Positions 29,508 through 39,903 are shown, counted from the stretch's first letter. The stretch is DNA of 64,000 nucleotides from Notospermus geniculatus (GCA_002633025.1 NMRB01000273.1:99925-163924); one strand, 5' to 3'. A program made the numbers and translations. Notes: generated by a model from the sequence alone, not told the origin.

Positions 29508-31675
29508 ATGAGATTTGAACAGCAGATGACAGCGGGGCGACCAGCCATCATGGCGGCCCAGATGCACATGACGCAGAGGGGCGCATCGCCATCGGGAATG
29601 GCGGCGTTTCCGAGAAGTGGTAACAGCGATTCAGCCAGTTTTGTTGAGGAATATTTATCGCCAGCGATCCAGTTTGGACCCAATCCGGAAATGCAGTATT
29701 CCAGGTCCTTTTATTCGGCTGATACTGTTAAAGATGAGAGCGGAGACCAAGATTTTGAAGCGAAAGTGTGCGGGCAAACTTCGTTCCGCACCGGCGCAAA
29801 ACATGGCGGCGGGAGGAGGACGGCTGATGAAGTCTATCAAAACAAGGCGTTTAAAGGGGCTGTACCCGCACCGATTGTGAATGAGCTGGTGGAGGAAATG
29901 AAAAGATTAGAGGAGGAAATTGTGAGAATCACCAGCCAAATGAGTAATGAGGGAACTTTGGATCAGCGTGCTGAGAACAATGAGAGGGAAAATGTGATTG
30001 AGAACGTTGAGTGCTCAACCCTTTCAGGAGGGAGTGAATATGACTCAAATTCTCAATCAAACTCTTCGAACAAGGACTTGAAAATCACCGAAATGAAGGT
30101 GGAAAGTGAGAGAAATTTTCCCAAAGGGCCAGCAGATCCGGCTGCCATTCAACAGAGTGGTAAGCAAGCCAGTTCGAACGGCAGGGAGAAAGCCGTAAAT
30201 GACATGAATGAACCAAGGCCCGGTTTCAAAAAGCTAGAAATCGCAAACGGTCAGGTCGTCATGGTAACCGGTGAGCAAGTTGCTCATGAGCAATCGTATC
30301 ACGTAGAGCCGGCTCCTGAGCAAGCTACTCGTGAGCAGCCTACTCAAATACTGCAGACTACCCAAGAATGTGGTAGGAGGCGTATTTTAGGGGCGGATTA
30401 CCCAAATGGAGAGAATAGAATGATGTCTTCGGGCAGACCCAACTATGAGATGGTGCCCGTGAGTGTAGCCGAAGTTGAGGGGGCATTTCAACACTTACAA
30501 ATGGTTGAGCCAAACTGCGTAGTGATGAATACGATGGGGCAGAAGAATGAGGGCTTTCGTCGGGGAGTAGATGGCAGTAACTTGCTAAGTAATGGTATGC
30601 GGTTGAATGAGAAGATTCCGCAGGCACACTTAGAATTTTATCCCAGGATGACGTCATCAGCTCAGAATTTTGTAGCAAATTGTGAGCCGAGACAACCTGC
30701 AGGAATGCAGGGGGAGAAGGGACATGATTATCCGGTCAGGTACTTGGCTGCTGCCGATAATCGGGGATGTCCAACTCTAAGCCATGTACCGTTGAGGCTC
30801 CCCGCCCCGGAAGCGACATTGGCCGGCGGTAGCTATGGGAACGACAGGCCCAGATGTCCGACTCTTCGTCCCGACTATTATGATGGTAGTTCCGCGTTGG
30901 AGGACTTTTTGGCTCATTTTGATGCAGTTGCGGAGTTGAACCAGTGGGACTTCACTTTAAAAGGGAAGTACCTGGCTACTAGTCTTAGGGGCGCCGCACA
31001 AAGTGTATTGGGAGATTTGCCGCCAGCTCAGGAGGAAGGAATTATGACGTATTGGTATCTGCGCTGAAACGCCGATTCGGATGCGAGAATCAGGTGGACC
31101 TGTTCAGGGCCCAGTTGAAAAGTTTAAAACGAAAGAAAGGGGAGAGCTTGGCGGAACTCTCACAGAACGTGAGGAAATTGACTAGGAAGGCTTATCCCTC
31201 CGTTGGGAACGAGATGATGGAGGTCTTCTCCAGGGATCAGTTTATAGATGCGCTGACTGACAATAATCAGAGGTGGTTCGTCAAACAGTCTAGGCCGGCC
31301 AACCTGTATGATGCCGAAAGAACCGCCGTCGAATACGAAGCGTTTCAGCAGGCATCGGGGTCGACAACTCAAGTGCGGGCGGTGACGGTAGATGAAAACA
31401 AGCCCACTACCGGTGCGACAAACAGGATGAATGAGGAATTGATGAGTTCGATCAGGGAATTGACACAGGCGGTGAAGGAACTGCAGAAGTCTAAGCCGAC
31501 CACGGCTCCAACTGAAAATGGTAATGGAAATAAGAATAAATGGAGCAAGAAACCACGTCCACCGGTAGAATGCTACAATTGCCGCGAGAAGGGACATATT
31601 AAGAAGAACTGCCCTAAGTTGCCGGAAAACTCGGACAAGCCGGCTTTGACGGCCGAAAGTCGGCTGACCAAGTAG
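29508..31675 (+). pseudogene. gag of the LTR element, one frameshift
   Basis: Gag forms the retroelement particle. The first frame starts at ATG 29508 (the open frame begins at 29502) and ends at 31067. The continuation lies in another frame from about 31041 to 31675. The junction is in a region coding 'EEGI' then 'DVLVSALKRRFG', so a one-base shift near 31041 breaks the protein. The N-terminal 400 residues are long, low-complexity and Glu/Gln-rich. The conserved retrotransposon-gag core begins near 'YYDGSSALEDFLAHF'. The second part ends with a CCHC zinc knuckle (CYNCREKGHIKKNC). A programmed frameshift is possible but unlikely inside the capsid region. Confidence 0.85.
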
Positions 31676-31701
31676 AGGATAGGCCAAATGTAGAGAGAGC
31701 G

Positions 31702-34700
31702 ATGGGGACACATTTTCCTGGCGATAAAGGCAGAGGCCTTTATGCCTATGGAAAACTGCAAGGTGTTCAGTGTAGGTTCCTTGTAGATTCTGGGGCGACA
31801 GTATCCATTGTCCATCCGAGGATGGTAGAGAAGATGGAGGAGTATAAAAGACCGTTTCTGGAGGAAGTAGTTGGAACTATGACAGCGGCAAATGGGACGC
31901 AGATATCATTTGCGGGGAAGTCAACGTTCAAGTTAAACTTCACGGACGTCCAGATAGAACAGTCGATGTGGGTAGCTGAGGTAGATGAAGATGCTATCCT
32001 GGGGTTAGATTTCCTCCAGAAATACTGCCAGGTGGACTTTGTGACGGGCAAAATAAGTTGCTGTCAAAGTGAGATTAAGACTGAAACCCATGCTGGAGAA
32101 AACACTGAACACGTTTGCAGGCGGTTAGTCGTAGAGGAAAATGTAGTCATCCCACCAAGGACGGAGAAGGTTGTGAAAGGGGAACTGTCGTCAACATCGA
32201 GGCAGGAGCAACTGGGATTGTTCTTTCCCTCTTCTGGCTTTCTCGAGAGGAGTGGACTGTTGGTAGCTCAAGGGGTGTTTGATATGTCCAAACCAAGGGT
32301 GTCAGTTCGAGTTGCGAACTTAAGTGATGAGCCGTACACCATCAGAAGAAACACTGTGACGGGTTGGGTGGAACCGGTGATGGAAGTGGAGGAGTCAAGT
32401 CTTCCGCATGAAAAAGTCAGGTCGGTCCAAACACAGCAGCCTGTTGAATCTGAAGGGGAAGGGATTAAAAAGGCCCTGGACCCTAAGATACCGGCACACT
32501 TAGAAGATTTATATCAGAGGAGCACCAAGGGTTTAGACGCTGAGAAAAAGAGAGCTGTCAAAAGTCTACTGATAGAATTTAGTGATATCTTTGCCAAGGA
32601 TTCTGATGATTTTGGGAGAACGCAGCTTGCAAAGCACAGTATCGATACGGGGGATGCACGGCCCATTAAGCAGGTGCCTCGCAGAATTCCATGGGGGCAA
32701 CGGGAAGAGGTTGATAAGCAGATTCAGCAGATGCTCGAGCAGGGTATAATTGAACCGTCTTCTAGCCCTTGGTCGTCCTGTCTTGTCCTTGTGAGAAAGA
32801 AGGATGGGAGTTTGAGGTTGTGTGTCGATTATAGAAAGTTGAACGAAGTGACAAAGAAGGATTCGTACCCTCTCCCAAGGATAGACGAGACTCTTGATGC
32901 TTTGTCAGGAAGTCAGTGGTTCTCGACGCTGGATTTGAAGAGCGGGTATTATCAGTGTGAAATGGCGAGCCCCACTGATAAGGAGAAGACGGCATTTACT
33001 GTCCCAGGGTCTGGTCTTTTTCACTTTAATGTCTTGCCGTTTGGACTTACAAATGCCCCAGCGACATTTGAAAGATTGATTGAGTCGGTTTTGAGAGGGA
33101 TCCCCATTGACCGTTGCGCTCTGTATCTCGACGATATAATATCTCACGCGAGGCTGTTTGAGAAGGTTATTGAGGAACTTAGAGAAGTGTTTGGACGGAT
33201 TAGGAGGGCCGGCCTGAAACTCAATGCGAAGAAATGTTGGCTCCTGCAGAGAGAAGTGTTATTTCTGGGACACAGAGTGAGTGGCAAGGGTATAAGTACC
33301 GACTCAGACAAAGTCAAAGCTGTTTCTGAGTGGCCAAGACCTAAGAACCAGACGGAAGTTCGTTCGTTTGTCGGTCTGACTTCGTATTATCGCAAGTTCA
33401 TACGGAACTTTGCATCCATCTCGAAACCCTTGCACAAGCTGACGGAAAAGGGAAGGCATTTTGTATGGTCGGACGAGGCGGAGGAGTCTTTTATGTTATT
33501 GAAGAAGGCGCTCACAGAGGCCCCAGTGCTGGCATTTCCAACTCGGGGAGATAAATTTATATTGGACACGGATGCCTCTGACAAAGCCATCGGTGGTGTA
33601 CTGTCACAAATTCAAGATGGACAGGAACCAGTGATTGGATATTTCAGCCGAGCTTTGACTAAACCTGAACGCCGGTACTGTGTAACTCGGAAGGAACTTC
33701 TTGGCGTAGTTGATTCAATAAAGAATTTCCACCATTATCTGTATGGTCGCAAGTTCCTCGTTCGAACGGACCATAGCGCTTTGAGGTGGATAATGAATTT
33801 CAAGAGTCCAGAGGGACAGACAGCAAGATCGCAGTACGATTTTGATATTGAGCACAGGGCTGGCGTAAGGCATGTGAATGCTGACAGTTTGTCTAGAAGA
33901 CCCGCTGGGTGCGAGAACTGCAGGCAATGTGATAGGATAGAGAAGAATGCAGAGACTGAAATCGAAGAGGAGCCAAATTGTGCCTGTGAAGTGCCATTGG
34001 TAAACCCTACTGATGGATCTCCAAATCCGGTGAGCACGGAGACAGAGACGGCTGTGGCTGTTGATGACTCTGAGAAAGTGGAAACGATGGTCGATGTTCC
34101 TGAAGTGAATGGTATGGAAATGGAATTTGCTGAGATTGGGCCAGCAGCCAAAGTACAGAAGGAGAGCGGAACAGTCGATAATGAATTAAGAGAAAAAGAG
34201 AGTTCACTGGGTGAAGTAGGGGAAGTCAGGGAGAGAGTGGTGGCTATTACATCCGTTGAAGAGTGGCCGGACACAACCGAGGGACTTAGAGAAGCCCAAT
34301 TGAAAGATGAGAATATAGCAACAGTAATTGCTTGGAGGGAGTCTGACGAAGACCGCCCACCCTGGAGTGATGTTTCCAGTAAGAGCCCAGTGTTGAAGAG
34401 TTACTGGAACCAATGGGAGTCATTGTATATGCGAGATGGTGTGCTCCATCGATGTTGGGAGAGTGACACAGGGAAGGAAAATAGATGGTTGGTGGTTGTG
34501 CCAACTCAACTCCGTGGCTCTGTCTGGCGGCAATTACATGAGCATGTTACTGCTGGCCATTTTGGACTAAAGAAGACGTTGGCGAGAGTAAGAGAGAGGT
34601 TCTACTGGGCTAGGATGAGGAGTGATATTGACCTTTTGTGCCGGTCATGCAAGGACTGCCAAGCTAAGAAACCTCCGGGTAGGAAGGCTAGAGCTCCGAT

Positions 34701-35280
34701 GAAGCAGTTTCTGGTGGGATACCCTGGAGAACGGATAGAATACGACATATGTGGTCCCTTCCCAGAGACGGACAGGCACAACCAGTACATATTGGTAGTA
34801 GGGGACTGTTTCTCCAAATGGATCGAGACATACCCTATGCCTAATCAAGAAGCCACAACTGTAGCTGATAGCTTGGTTGACCAGTTCTTCGCTCGTTTTG
34901 GTGTACCCGATCTTTCACATTCCGATCAGGGCTCAAATTTTGAGTCAGCAGTATGGCAAGGTGTGTGCAAGCGTTTAGGCTGTGAGAAAACCAGGACAAC
35001 ACCCGGTCACCCCCAATCAGATGGTATGGCAGAAAGGTTTATGAAGACCTTGGCTAATCTCCTTGCTATGTATATTGACGAGAACCAGTTCGATTGGGAC
35101 GTTCATCTGCCCTTGGTGACCATGGCCTATAATTCTGCAGTTCACGAGTCCACTGGATTTTCACCAGCAATGCTGATGTTAGGTCGGGAAATTGTATTGC
35201 CAGCGGACATTATATTCGGGACATCGCACCCTGGTCAACCAAAGTGTTCACCGACTGTTAGTCCAGTGAGTAGAGGCTGA
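31702..35280 (+). CDS. pol: protease, reverse transcriptase, RNase H, integrase (3' end disrupted)
   Basis: The polyprotein copies the element's RNA and inserts the DNA. Protease has the active-site motif DSGA at residues 29-32. RT has YLDD at 475-478 and the usual LPFGL and DLKSGYYQ blocks. RNase H begins with DTDAS at 622-626. Integrase has an HHCC zinc region near 945-985 and catalytic D1015, D1075 and E1111. The reading frame leaves true pol at 35258, where a duplicated segment ends and 92 bases of filler begin. It stops after a few extra residues (PVSRG). The final integrase part is supplied by the second copy, in a different frame, at 35351-36343. Pol starts 26 bases after gag in a different frame. 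Confidence 0.92.
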   Translation: MGTHFPGDKGRGLYAYGKLQGVQCRFLVDSGATVSIVHPRMVEKMEEYKRPFLEEVVGTMTAANGTQISFAGKSTFKLNFTDVQIEQSMWVAEVDEDAILGLDFLQKYCQVDFVTGKISCCQSEIKTETHAGENTEHVCRRLVVEENVVIPPRTEKVVKGELSSTSRQEQLGLFFPSSGFLERSGLLVAQGVFDMSKPRVSVRVANLSDEPYTIRRNTVTGWVEPVMEVEESSLPHEKVRSVQTQQPVESEGEGIKKALDPKIPAHLEDLYQRSTKGLDAEKKRAVKSLLIEFSDIFAKDSDDFGRTQLAKHSIDTGDARPIKQVPRRIPWGQREEVDKQIQQMLEQGIIEPSSSPWSSCLVLVRKKDGSLRLCVDYRKLNEVTKKDSYPLPRIDETLDALSGSQWFSTLDLKSGYYQCEMASPTDKEKTAFTVPGSGLFHFNVLPFGLTNAPATFERLIESVLRGIPIDRCALYLDDIISHARLFEKVIEELREVFGRIRRAGLKLNAKKCWLLQREVLFLGHRVSGKGISTDSDKVKAVSEWPRPKNQTEVRSFVGLTSYYRKFIRNFASISKPLHKLTEKGRHFVWSDEAEESFMLLKKALTEAPVLAFPTRGDKFILDTDASDKAIGGVLSQIQDGQEPVIGYFSRALTKPERRYCVTRKELLGVVDSIKNFHHYLYGRKFLVRTDHSALRWIMNFKSPEGQTARSQYDFDIEHRAGVRHVNADSLSRRPAGCENCRQCDRIEKNAETEIEEEPNCACEVPLVNPTDGSPNPVSTETETAVAVDDSEKVETMVDVPEVNGMEMEFAEIGPAAKVQKESGTVDNELREKESSLGEVGEVRERVVAITSVEEWPDTTEGLREAQLKDENIATVIAWRESDEDRPPWSDVSSKSPVLKSYWNQWESLYMRDGVLHRCWESDTGKENRWLVVVPTQLRGSVWRQLHEHVTAGHFGLKKTLARVRERFYWARMRSDIDLLCRSCKDCQAKKPPGRKARAPMKQFLVGYPGERIEYDICGPFPETDRHNQYILVVGDCFSKWIETYPMPNQEATTVADSLVDQFFARFGVPDLSHSDQGSNFESAVWQGVCKRLGCEKTRTTPGHPQSDGMAERFMKTLANLLAMYIDENQFDWDVHLPLVTMAYNSAVHESTGFSPAMLMLGREIVLPADIIFGTSHPGQPKCSPTVSPVSRG

Positions 35281-35856
35281 ACCCATAACTAATTGCAAGA
35301 GTAACTAAACATGGCTCAATTTGTTCATTTGTTCCTACTCCATAACATAAGGTCCCTTCCCAGAGACGGACAGGCACAACCAGTACATATTGGTAGTAGG
35401 GGACTGTTTCTCCAAATGGATCGAGACATACCCTATGCCTAACCAAGAAGCCACAACTGTAGCTGATAGCTTGGTTGACCAGTTCTTTGCTCGTTTTGGT
35501 GTACCCGATATTTCACATTCGGATCAGGGCTCAAATTTTGAGTCAGCAGTATGGCAAGGTGTGTGCAAGCGTTTAGGCTGTGAGAAAACCAGGACAACAC
35601 CCGGTCACCCCCAATCAGATGGTATGGCAGAGAGGTTTATGAAGACCTTGGCTAATCTCCTTGCTATGTATATTGACGAGAACCAGTTCGATTGGGACGT
35701 TCATCTGCCCTTGGTGACCATGGCCTATAATTCTGCAGTTCATGAGTCCACTGGATTTTCACCAGCAATGCTGATGTTAGGTCGGGAAATTGTATTGCCA
35801 GCGGACATTATATTCGGGACATCGCACCCTGGTCAACCAAAGTGTTCACCGACTGT
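34753..35856 (+). repeat. 506-bp direct duplication within integrase, 92-bp spacer
   Basis: 34753-35258 and 35351-35856 are near-identical, differing at a few bases such as 'gatctttcacattccgat' against 'gatatttcacattcggat'. The offset is 598, which shifts the frame by one. The 92-bp spacer (35259-35350) matches neither flank. The duplication breaks pol of an otherwise intact frame. Confidence 0.92.
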
Positions 35857-36343
35857 CTACCTCACAGCCCTCCTTGAGAAGTTGGATGATGTCCATTCGA
35901 TTGCCAGAGACAATCTGAATGTGGCGTCAAATAGACAGAAAGAATTGTATGATCGGAAAGCAGCCTTAAAGCCATACAAGGAGGGAGATCTAGTCCTATT
36001 CCATGATCCTCCGAGGAGGAAGGGCAAGAGTGTTAAATTGATGAAGCCGTGGCGAGGTCCATTTAAGATAGTGAAAAGGATTTCAGACCTCGTTTACAGA
36101 ATACAGGAAAAACCGAGGGCAAAGCCCAAGGTTATTCACTACAATAGACTGAAGCCGTTCGTTGGTGATGCTCCAGCCAACATGATGAACTGGCCGACTG
36201 AGACAGAGACTAGGAGCACAGACGACTTACCAGTAGGCCTACCAGTTGAGCCCCCACCCCCACCCAATGACCAGGGCAATGGGTTTGAAAATGTGAGGAG
36301 AAGTAAAAGAAAAGTAAAGCCTAGAATAATCACCTCCGTGTAA
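35351..36343 (+). pseudogene. integrase C-terminal half (second copy), with GPY/F domain
   Basis: The open frame carries a second set of the last two catalytic blocks (SDQGSNFES and HPQSDGMAERF), followed by the only copy of the integrase C-terminus. PWRGPFKI and HYNRLKPF mark the GPY/F module that Ty3/gypsy integrases use for DNA contact and target choice. The tail is Pro-rich (PPPPPNDQG) and basic. It is not translated in frame with the upstream pol. No chromodomain is visible. Confidence 0.85.
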
Positions 36344-36355
36344 TCAGCCACCTGT

Positions 36356-36370
36356 GTTTGTTTCTTTCAG
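36356..36370 (+). promoter_or_regulatory. candidate splice acceptor before the zinc-finger ORF
   Basis: TGTTTGTTTCTTTCAG immediately precedes the ATG of the third ORF at 36371. It is a strong polypyrimidine tract plus CAG. It is placed as in retroviral env genes that are expressed from a spliced subgenomic RNA. Confidence 0.5.
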
Positions 36371-36895
36371 ATGGCGGAAGAGAGAAATTTACCATTGAGC
36401 CCGTGGCGGTGTGGGGAGTGTTCATACGAGACCCAGAGAAAAGGAAATTTAATGAGGCACAAAGAGAGGGTGCATGGCGCGAAAGATGCGAACATGAAGA
36501 GCGTGGTGGTCATTCCAGCAAAGTCGCCATCTATACCGGTCCCTAATTTGAGCGTTTTGAGCTCACCTTTTGCGATGATTTCACCCAACATTTTATTGCT
36601 GGCGGTAGGTGATCAGGACCCAACACAGGTGCAACGTCAAGTTATCATTAGTGAGGTTTCTAATGCGGGATGTGAGCCGGAGAACCCAATTCCACTGGAA
36701 GTAAGCCAGCCAGAAGCAGCGGCGGTTCCCATCATTACCATCGCGAAAGATACTGTAGAACCCAATAAGGTGAACGACGGAAGGAAGTCAATGCCCCTGC
36801 TTTTTGACCTATCAAAGTACAAATTGAAATCCGTAATCAACAGAAGAATTAATCCAGATGGTGTAATTGAAGAACAGCAGTACAATTTGGAATAG
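36371..36895 (+). CDS. third ORF of the LTR element: C2H2 zinc-finger protein, 174 aa
   Basis: The ORF starts with ATG directly after a splice-acceptor-like sequence and lies between integrase and the 3' LTR, where errantiviruses carry env. Near the N-terminus is one C2H2 finger: C14, C17, H30 and H35 (spacing 2-12-4). The surroundings (CSYETQRKGNLMRHKERVH) look like a cellular C2H2 finger, not a CCHC gag knuckle. The remaining 135 residues are acidic to neutral with no recognised domain, no signal peptide and no membrane helix, so this is not an envelope protein. The C-terminus (LFDLSKYKLKSVINRRI) looks conserved-like and structured. DNA or RNA binding is inferred, not shown. The frame is intact although gag and pol are damaged. 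Confidence 0.75.
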   Translation: MAEERNLPLSPWRCGECSYETQRKGNLMRHKERVHGAKDANMKSVVVIPAKSPSIPVPNLSVLSSPFAMISPNILLLAVGDQDPTQVQRQVIISEVSNAGCEPENPIPLEVSQPEAAAVPIITIAKDTVEPNKVNDGRKSMPLLFDLSKYKLKSVINRRINPDGVIEEQQYNLE

Positions 36896-37049
36896 ATATG
36901 TGACTGGAAAGGAATGTAAATGGTTGTATTAATGTATGTTTGTATATTGTAAGTACATGTATTTTAGAAATATATTTTCAGGAATATACTTTCAGGGTAT
37001 AATTAATTGGAAATTGTAGATGCGAGGTTGATGGTAAAGTTTAAAGGTT

Positions 37050-37310
37050 TAAATGTGAGTTGTAATGTATAAATAGTAAAATTTGTTTGAAGTCTGGACG
37101 GTCCAGCTTAGTACAGCCTGATTGAAATGTGTTTGTGAACAATATTATTGTCTTAATGTTATTGTTATTGAAGCCTGGATGGTCCAGCACAAAACTTGTG
37201 ATATTTTGGTGAATTGTTTCTGTAATGTTATTGTTATTGAAGCCTGGATGGTCCAGCACAAAACTTGTGATATTTTGGTGAATTGTTTCTGTAATGTGTT
37301 GTTATATTGA
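37050..37310 (+). repeat. 69-bp tandem repeat in the LTR element 3' UTR
   Basis: A unit containing 'gaagcctggatggtccagca' occurs at about 37171 and 37240 (period 69). A diverged earlier copy ('gaagtctggacggtccagc') lies near 37090. No coding function is likely. Confidence 0.8.
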
Positions 37311-37330
37311 ACAGGAGTTCAACTCTTTTT

Positions 37331-37346
37331 AGAAAGAGGGGGGTAA
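37331..37346 (+). promoter_or_regulatory. polypurine tract
   Basis: AGAAAGAGGGGGGTAA lies directly before the 3' LTR and would prime plus-strand DNA synthesis during reverse transcription. Confidence 0.8.
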
Positions 37347-38148
37347 TGTGGCAAAGGCCACTTTTGTGCTGTTCGTATGTAAATGTATGTATTTGCATTG
37401 TATTTTAGCTGGGGTCCAGGACGGCTGGCTTTGGGTATGGTGAGGTTGCTCGTGAGCAGGGTGCTCACTCGAATGCTATAAAAGGGGAGCAACCTGGCCA
37501 CATCCTCAGTCTCCCTCCTGGGCTCCACCTGCTCACACTCTGCTGTCTGTGCAGCTGCGACAATTGTTGTATTCTGAGTCCAGTGATTTCAATATATAAG
37601 GTAAATACTATCTGCCGTCAAACTCGTCCCCAGTGGGTTTACGTTCCTACAACACCACTGGAAAGGGCTGACGACTTCAGGAATACTGCGCATGCGCAAT
37701 CTACTAATTTTGAGGCGAATCACGCCGAGGCCGTGGCATGATGTTCGCAACAAACCATGCTAACTATTCGTTTGAAATTGCTCTAATACTCAAACAACTC
37801 CGTGTTGTGGGAGTATTAAATGGTCCTTTAGGCATATATGATGTTTTTCAGTCACCGAAGAACGAAATATTGTGTGAAACAAACATTTTGGCACGCTGCC
37901 AGCGGCTGACCAGAAATTTTGGTCAGGTCGTCAGCCCTTTCCAGAGATATCTTCGGATGAAGTAGATCTGGGTACGAGATTGATCTGCCGTGTGGCTCGT
38001 TATTCTTGGGAGACTCGCTCGCTCAGCCCCATCCCCTGGCCCCTTGCGACCAACGACGGACCTGGACGGACCTAGCAGACTGTGGCTTGTGTACAGGCAG
38101 AGCTGTACACACACGCACGTTTTAGGCCTAGCGAACGCCGAACTTACA
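37347..38148 (+). repeat. 3' LTR, interrupted by a 365-bp insertion
   Basis: Subtracting the insertion (37618-37982) and one copy of its 8-bp duplication leaves 429 bp, exactly the length of the 5' LTR. It shares the TATA box near 37477 and the terminal TTACA. Confidence 0.93.
37618..37982. mobile_element. MITE in the 3' LTR, 8-bp target duplication
   Basis: ATCTGCCG is duplicated at 37610-37617 and 37983-37990. The ends are imperfect inverted repeats ('caaactcgtccccag' against 'caatctcgtacccag' on the other strand). A subterminal block 'ctggaaagggctgacgac' is also inverted near both ends. An 8-bp duplication fits hAT or P-type elements. There is no coding capacity. Confidence 0.82.
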
Positions 38149-38925
38149 CATTACAGAGTCTGGCCCCAAACTTGATTTTTACTGTTCGATGGTAGTCTCG
38201 CGCAACTGCGAATTTCGGGTCAGACTCACTCACTCAACTCAGTCTCACAACCTTCCAAATGTCTGAATCTGGCAATGAATCGATTAGCGAAGTGATCTGA
38301 GACAGCATCAACTTACTGGAGTTGAATTTCAGGCTGAAGTCTGAGCAGGAATTGTGTATCAGTATGGAAAGTGAGATCGAGAAAACCCAACTGACATTTA
38401 TGGTCGTCGCCATGATGAGATCACATGATCACTTCTCTTGCCCAGTCAGCAGCCGGATTGTGATTTTCAAATGGGAGGAATCGGCAGATGGAAATGAATG
38501 ACTAGCTCTGTCCCTGATTAGCCAATCAGCGAGCGTACCAGGATCTTGGTAAGCCTCCAAACAGTAGGCCTAATTTCGCAGTTTGATCCCAGACGCTTGT
38601 TCGATCCCCAGTTCGAAACAGCAGCTGGGTGACCGAGACTAGTGTCGGATTTGTAAGTTTTCTGCGGCACGCAGTGAAGAAGAAAACAGTTGTCTTAACG
38701 GCCTGTTAATGAGTGTTTTACATGGTCGAGGTCAGTGCGTGCGCAAGGGGCACGTGACGTGTGCCGTGGCGTCCTTGCGTCCAGTGTTGTGGGGTTGCGC
38801 CGTCAGGAGTTGCCGCGTTGCCGCCAGTTTTGCAGCAGACACCGTCGGGCACGCAGTGCCGACCAAGTTTTCTGTGTTTCTTGTGTTTTTTGTTTGCAAT
38901 TTGAGCGAGTTTTTCATGTTATTGC

Positions 38926-39903
38926 GTGATGATGTCGGCGGAGCAGCATCTGCAGGACTTTGAGTCCAGAATGGAGAAAGTCTTTTCGGAGAAATTTCAT
39001 TCCTTGAAGGAGGAACTTAAAAGGACGCAGGCGGAGACAGTGTCAGAAATTCGAAAGGTTAAATTCGAGGAGCCCAAGAAGTTCCGTAAGAAAGCTCACG
39101 AGGAGCAGTTCCGGGTGAACCAGCGAATTCTTGGGAAGATGCAGCAGCTCACGGAAGGTATGGACATTCTAAATGAGCGTCAAAAGCTGATTTTATTGGC
39201 GGACCAATCGGATTTGGGATGGAAGACTGTGCAGGAGTACGTAGCGAACCCTATTGCTGATGATTCGGATGATGAGAAAAAGATTCTCAAGGCTGAAAGT
39301 CGCGCAGCACGCAAGATTAAGAGCAACGACAGTGCTCGCGGAACAGCAGCGAGGAGAGGAGCCAGGAGATGGCAGCCTTACGCCTCAGGATTTCGGGGGG
39401 CTCAGCATTCGCAACCAGCTCATGTGGGGCAGCCTTACGGTTGGGCAGAGGTCGGCAGAGGCCAGCATCAGGGGCATTTCTCGGCTGGAGGTGGTGCCTG
39501 TCATCTGTGCGGAGTGTACGGTCATTGGAAAGTGAACTGTCCTCTTCTGACGCAGAGAAGGGGGGACGCAGCGACGAATGCGGCCTTGGCGGCTGCGGCT
39601 GTTGGAAGTGCGAATAAGATAAGTAGTTTTTGTGGTTTTTCCAGGCCTAGGCCCATGAGGCCTAGCTCGATGGGAAGTTTAGATACTTCATATAATTCTA
39701 GGCCTGCCGGTAGGCCTTACAGTTTGAGTTTGCCTGGGCCAACCGGTGCGGTAGGCCTAGGCCTGCCCATGCCCATGATCGATCACCATGATCATGGCGG
39801 GAACTTGGGCCGACTTCGTTTGGTCTACTCGGGTCGAGTAGGTGTAGCGCTTGTGCAATCTGGTCCCGCGAGATTTCATTCGAGACTTGGATTTTATGAA
39901 TGA
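38926..39903 (+). pseudogene. gag-like ORF of a DIRS/Ngaro-type retroelement (fragment)
   Basis: The 325-residue frame has a charged coiled-coil N-terminus, the block LNERQKLILLADQSDLGW, and ADDSDDEKKILKAESRAARK. It also has a CCHC-like knuckle CHLCGVYGHWKVNC and a Pro/Gly-rich tail. This combination is familiar from the first ORF of DIRS-like tyrosine-recombinase retroelements. No reverse transcriptase, RNase H or recombinase follows, so it is truncated near 39910. The N-terminal MMM gives alternative starts. The frame itself is open, so it could be a recent partial copy. Confidence 0.7.

Larger units (their letters stand above)
28954..38148 (+). mobile_element. Ty3/gypsy LTR retrotransposon with extra zinc-finger ORF
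   Basis: Two LTRs of 429 bp (the second enlarged by a 365-bp insertion) begin TGTGG and end TTACA. CATT is duplicated at the insertion site (28950-28953 and 38149-38152). Internal order is leader, gag, protease-RT-RNase H-integrase, then a C2H2 ORF, 3' repeats and a polypurine tract. The protease-RT-RH-IN order is diagnostic of Ty3/gypsy. Gag carries a frameshift and integrase an internal duplication, so this copy looks non-autonomous. Confidence 0.95.
28920..38641 (+). mobile_element. MULE-like MITE split by the LTR retrotransposon
   Basis: The left end TAGTCTCGCGCAGCCAGACT starts at 28920 and is cut at 28953. The body resumes at 38153 and ends with GGTGACCGAGACTA at 38641. The 9-mer GTGTCGGAT flanks the composite on both sides (28911-28919 and 38642-38650). 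With the LTR element removed, the MITE is 523 bp and matches the copy at 25130-25689 in reverse orientation, for example around 'ggcaatgaatcgatt' and 'gatcacatgatcacttctct'. Confidence 0.85.

Noticed and set aside
36371-36895. Third ORF as an envelope gene
   Set aside because: It has no signal peptide, no membrane segment and no fusion or receptor-type features, and a C2H2 finger is present instead.
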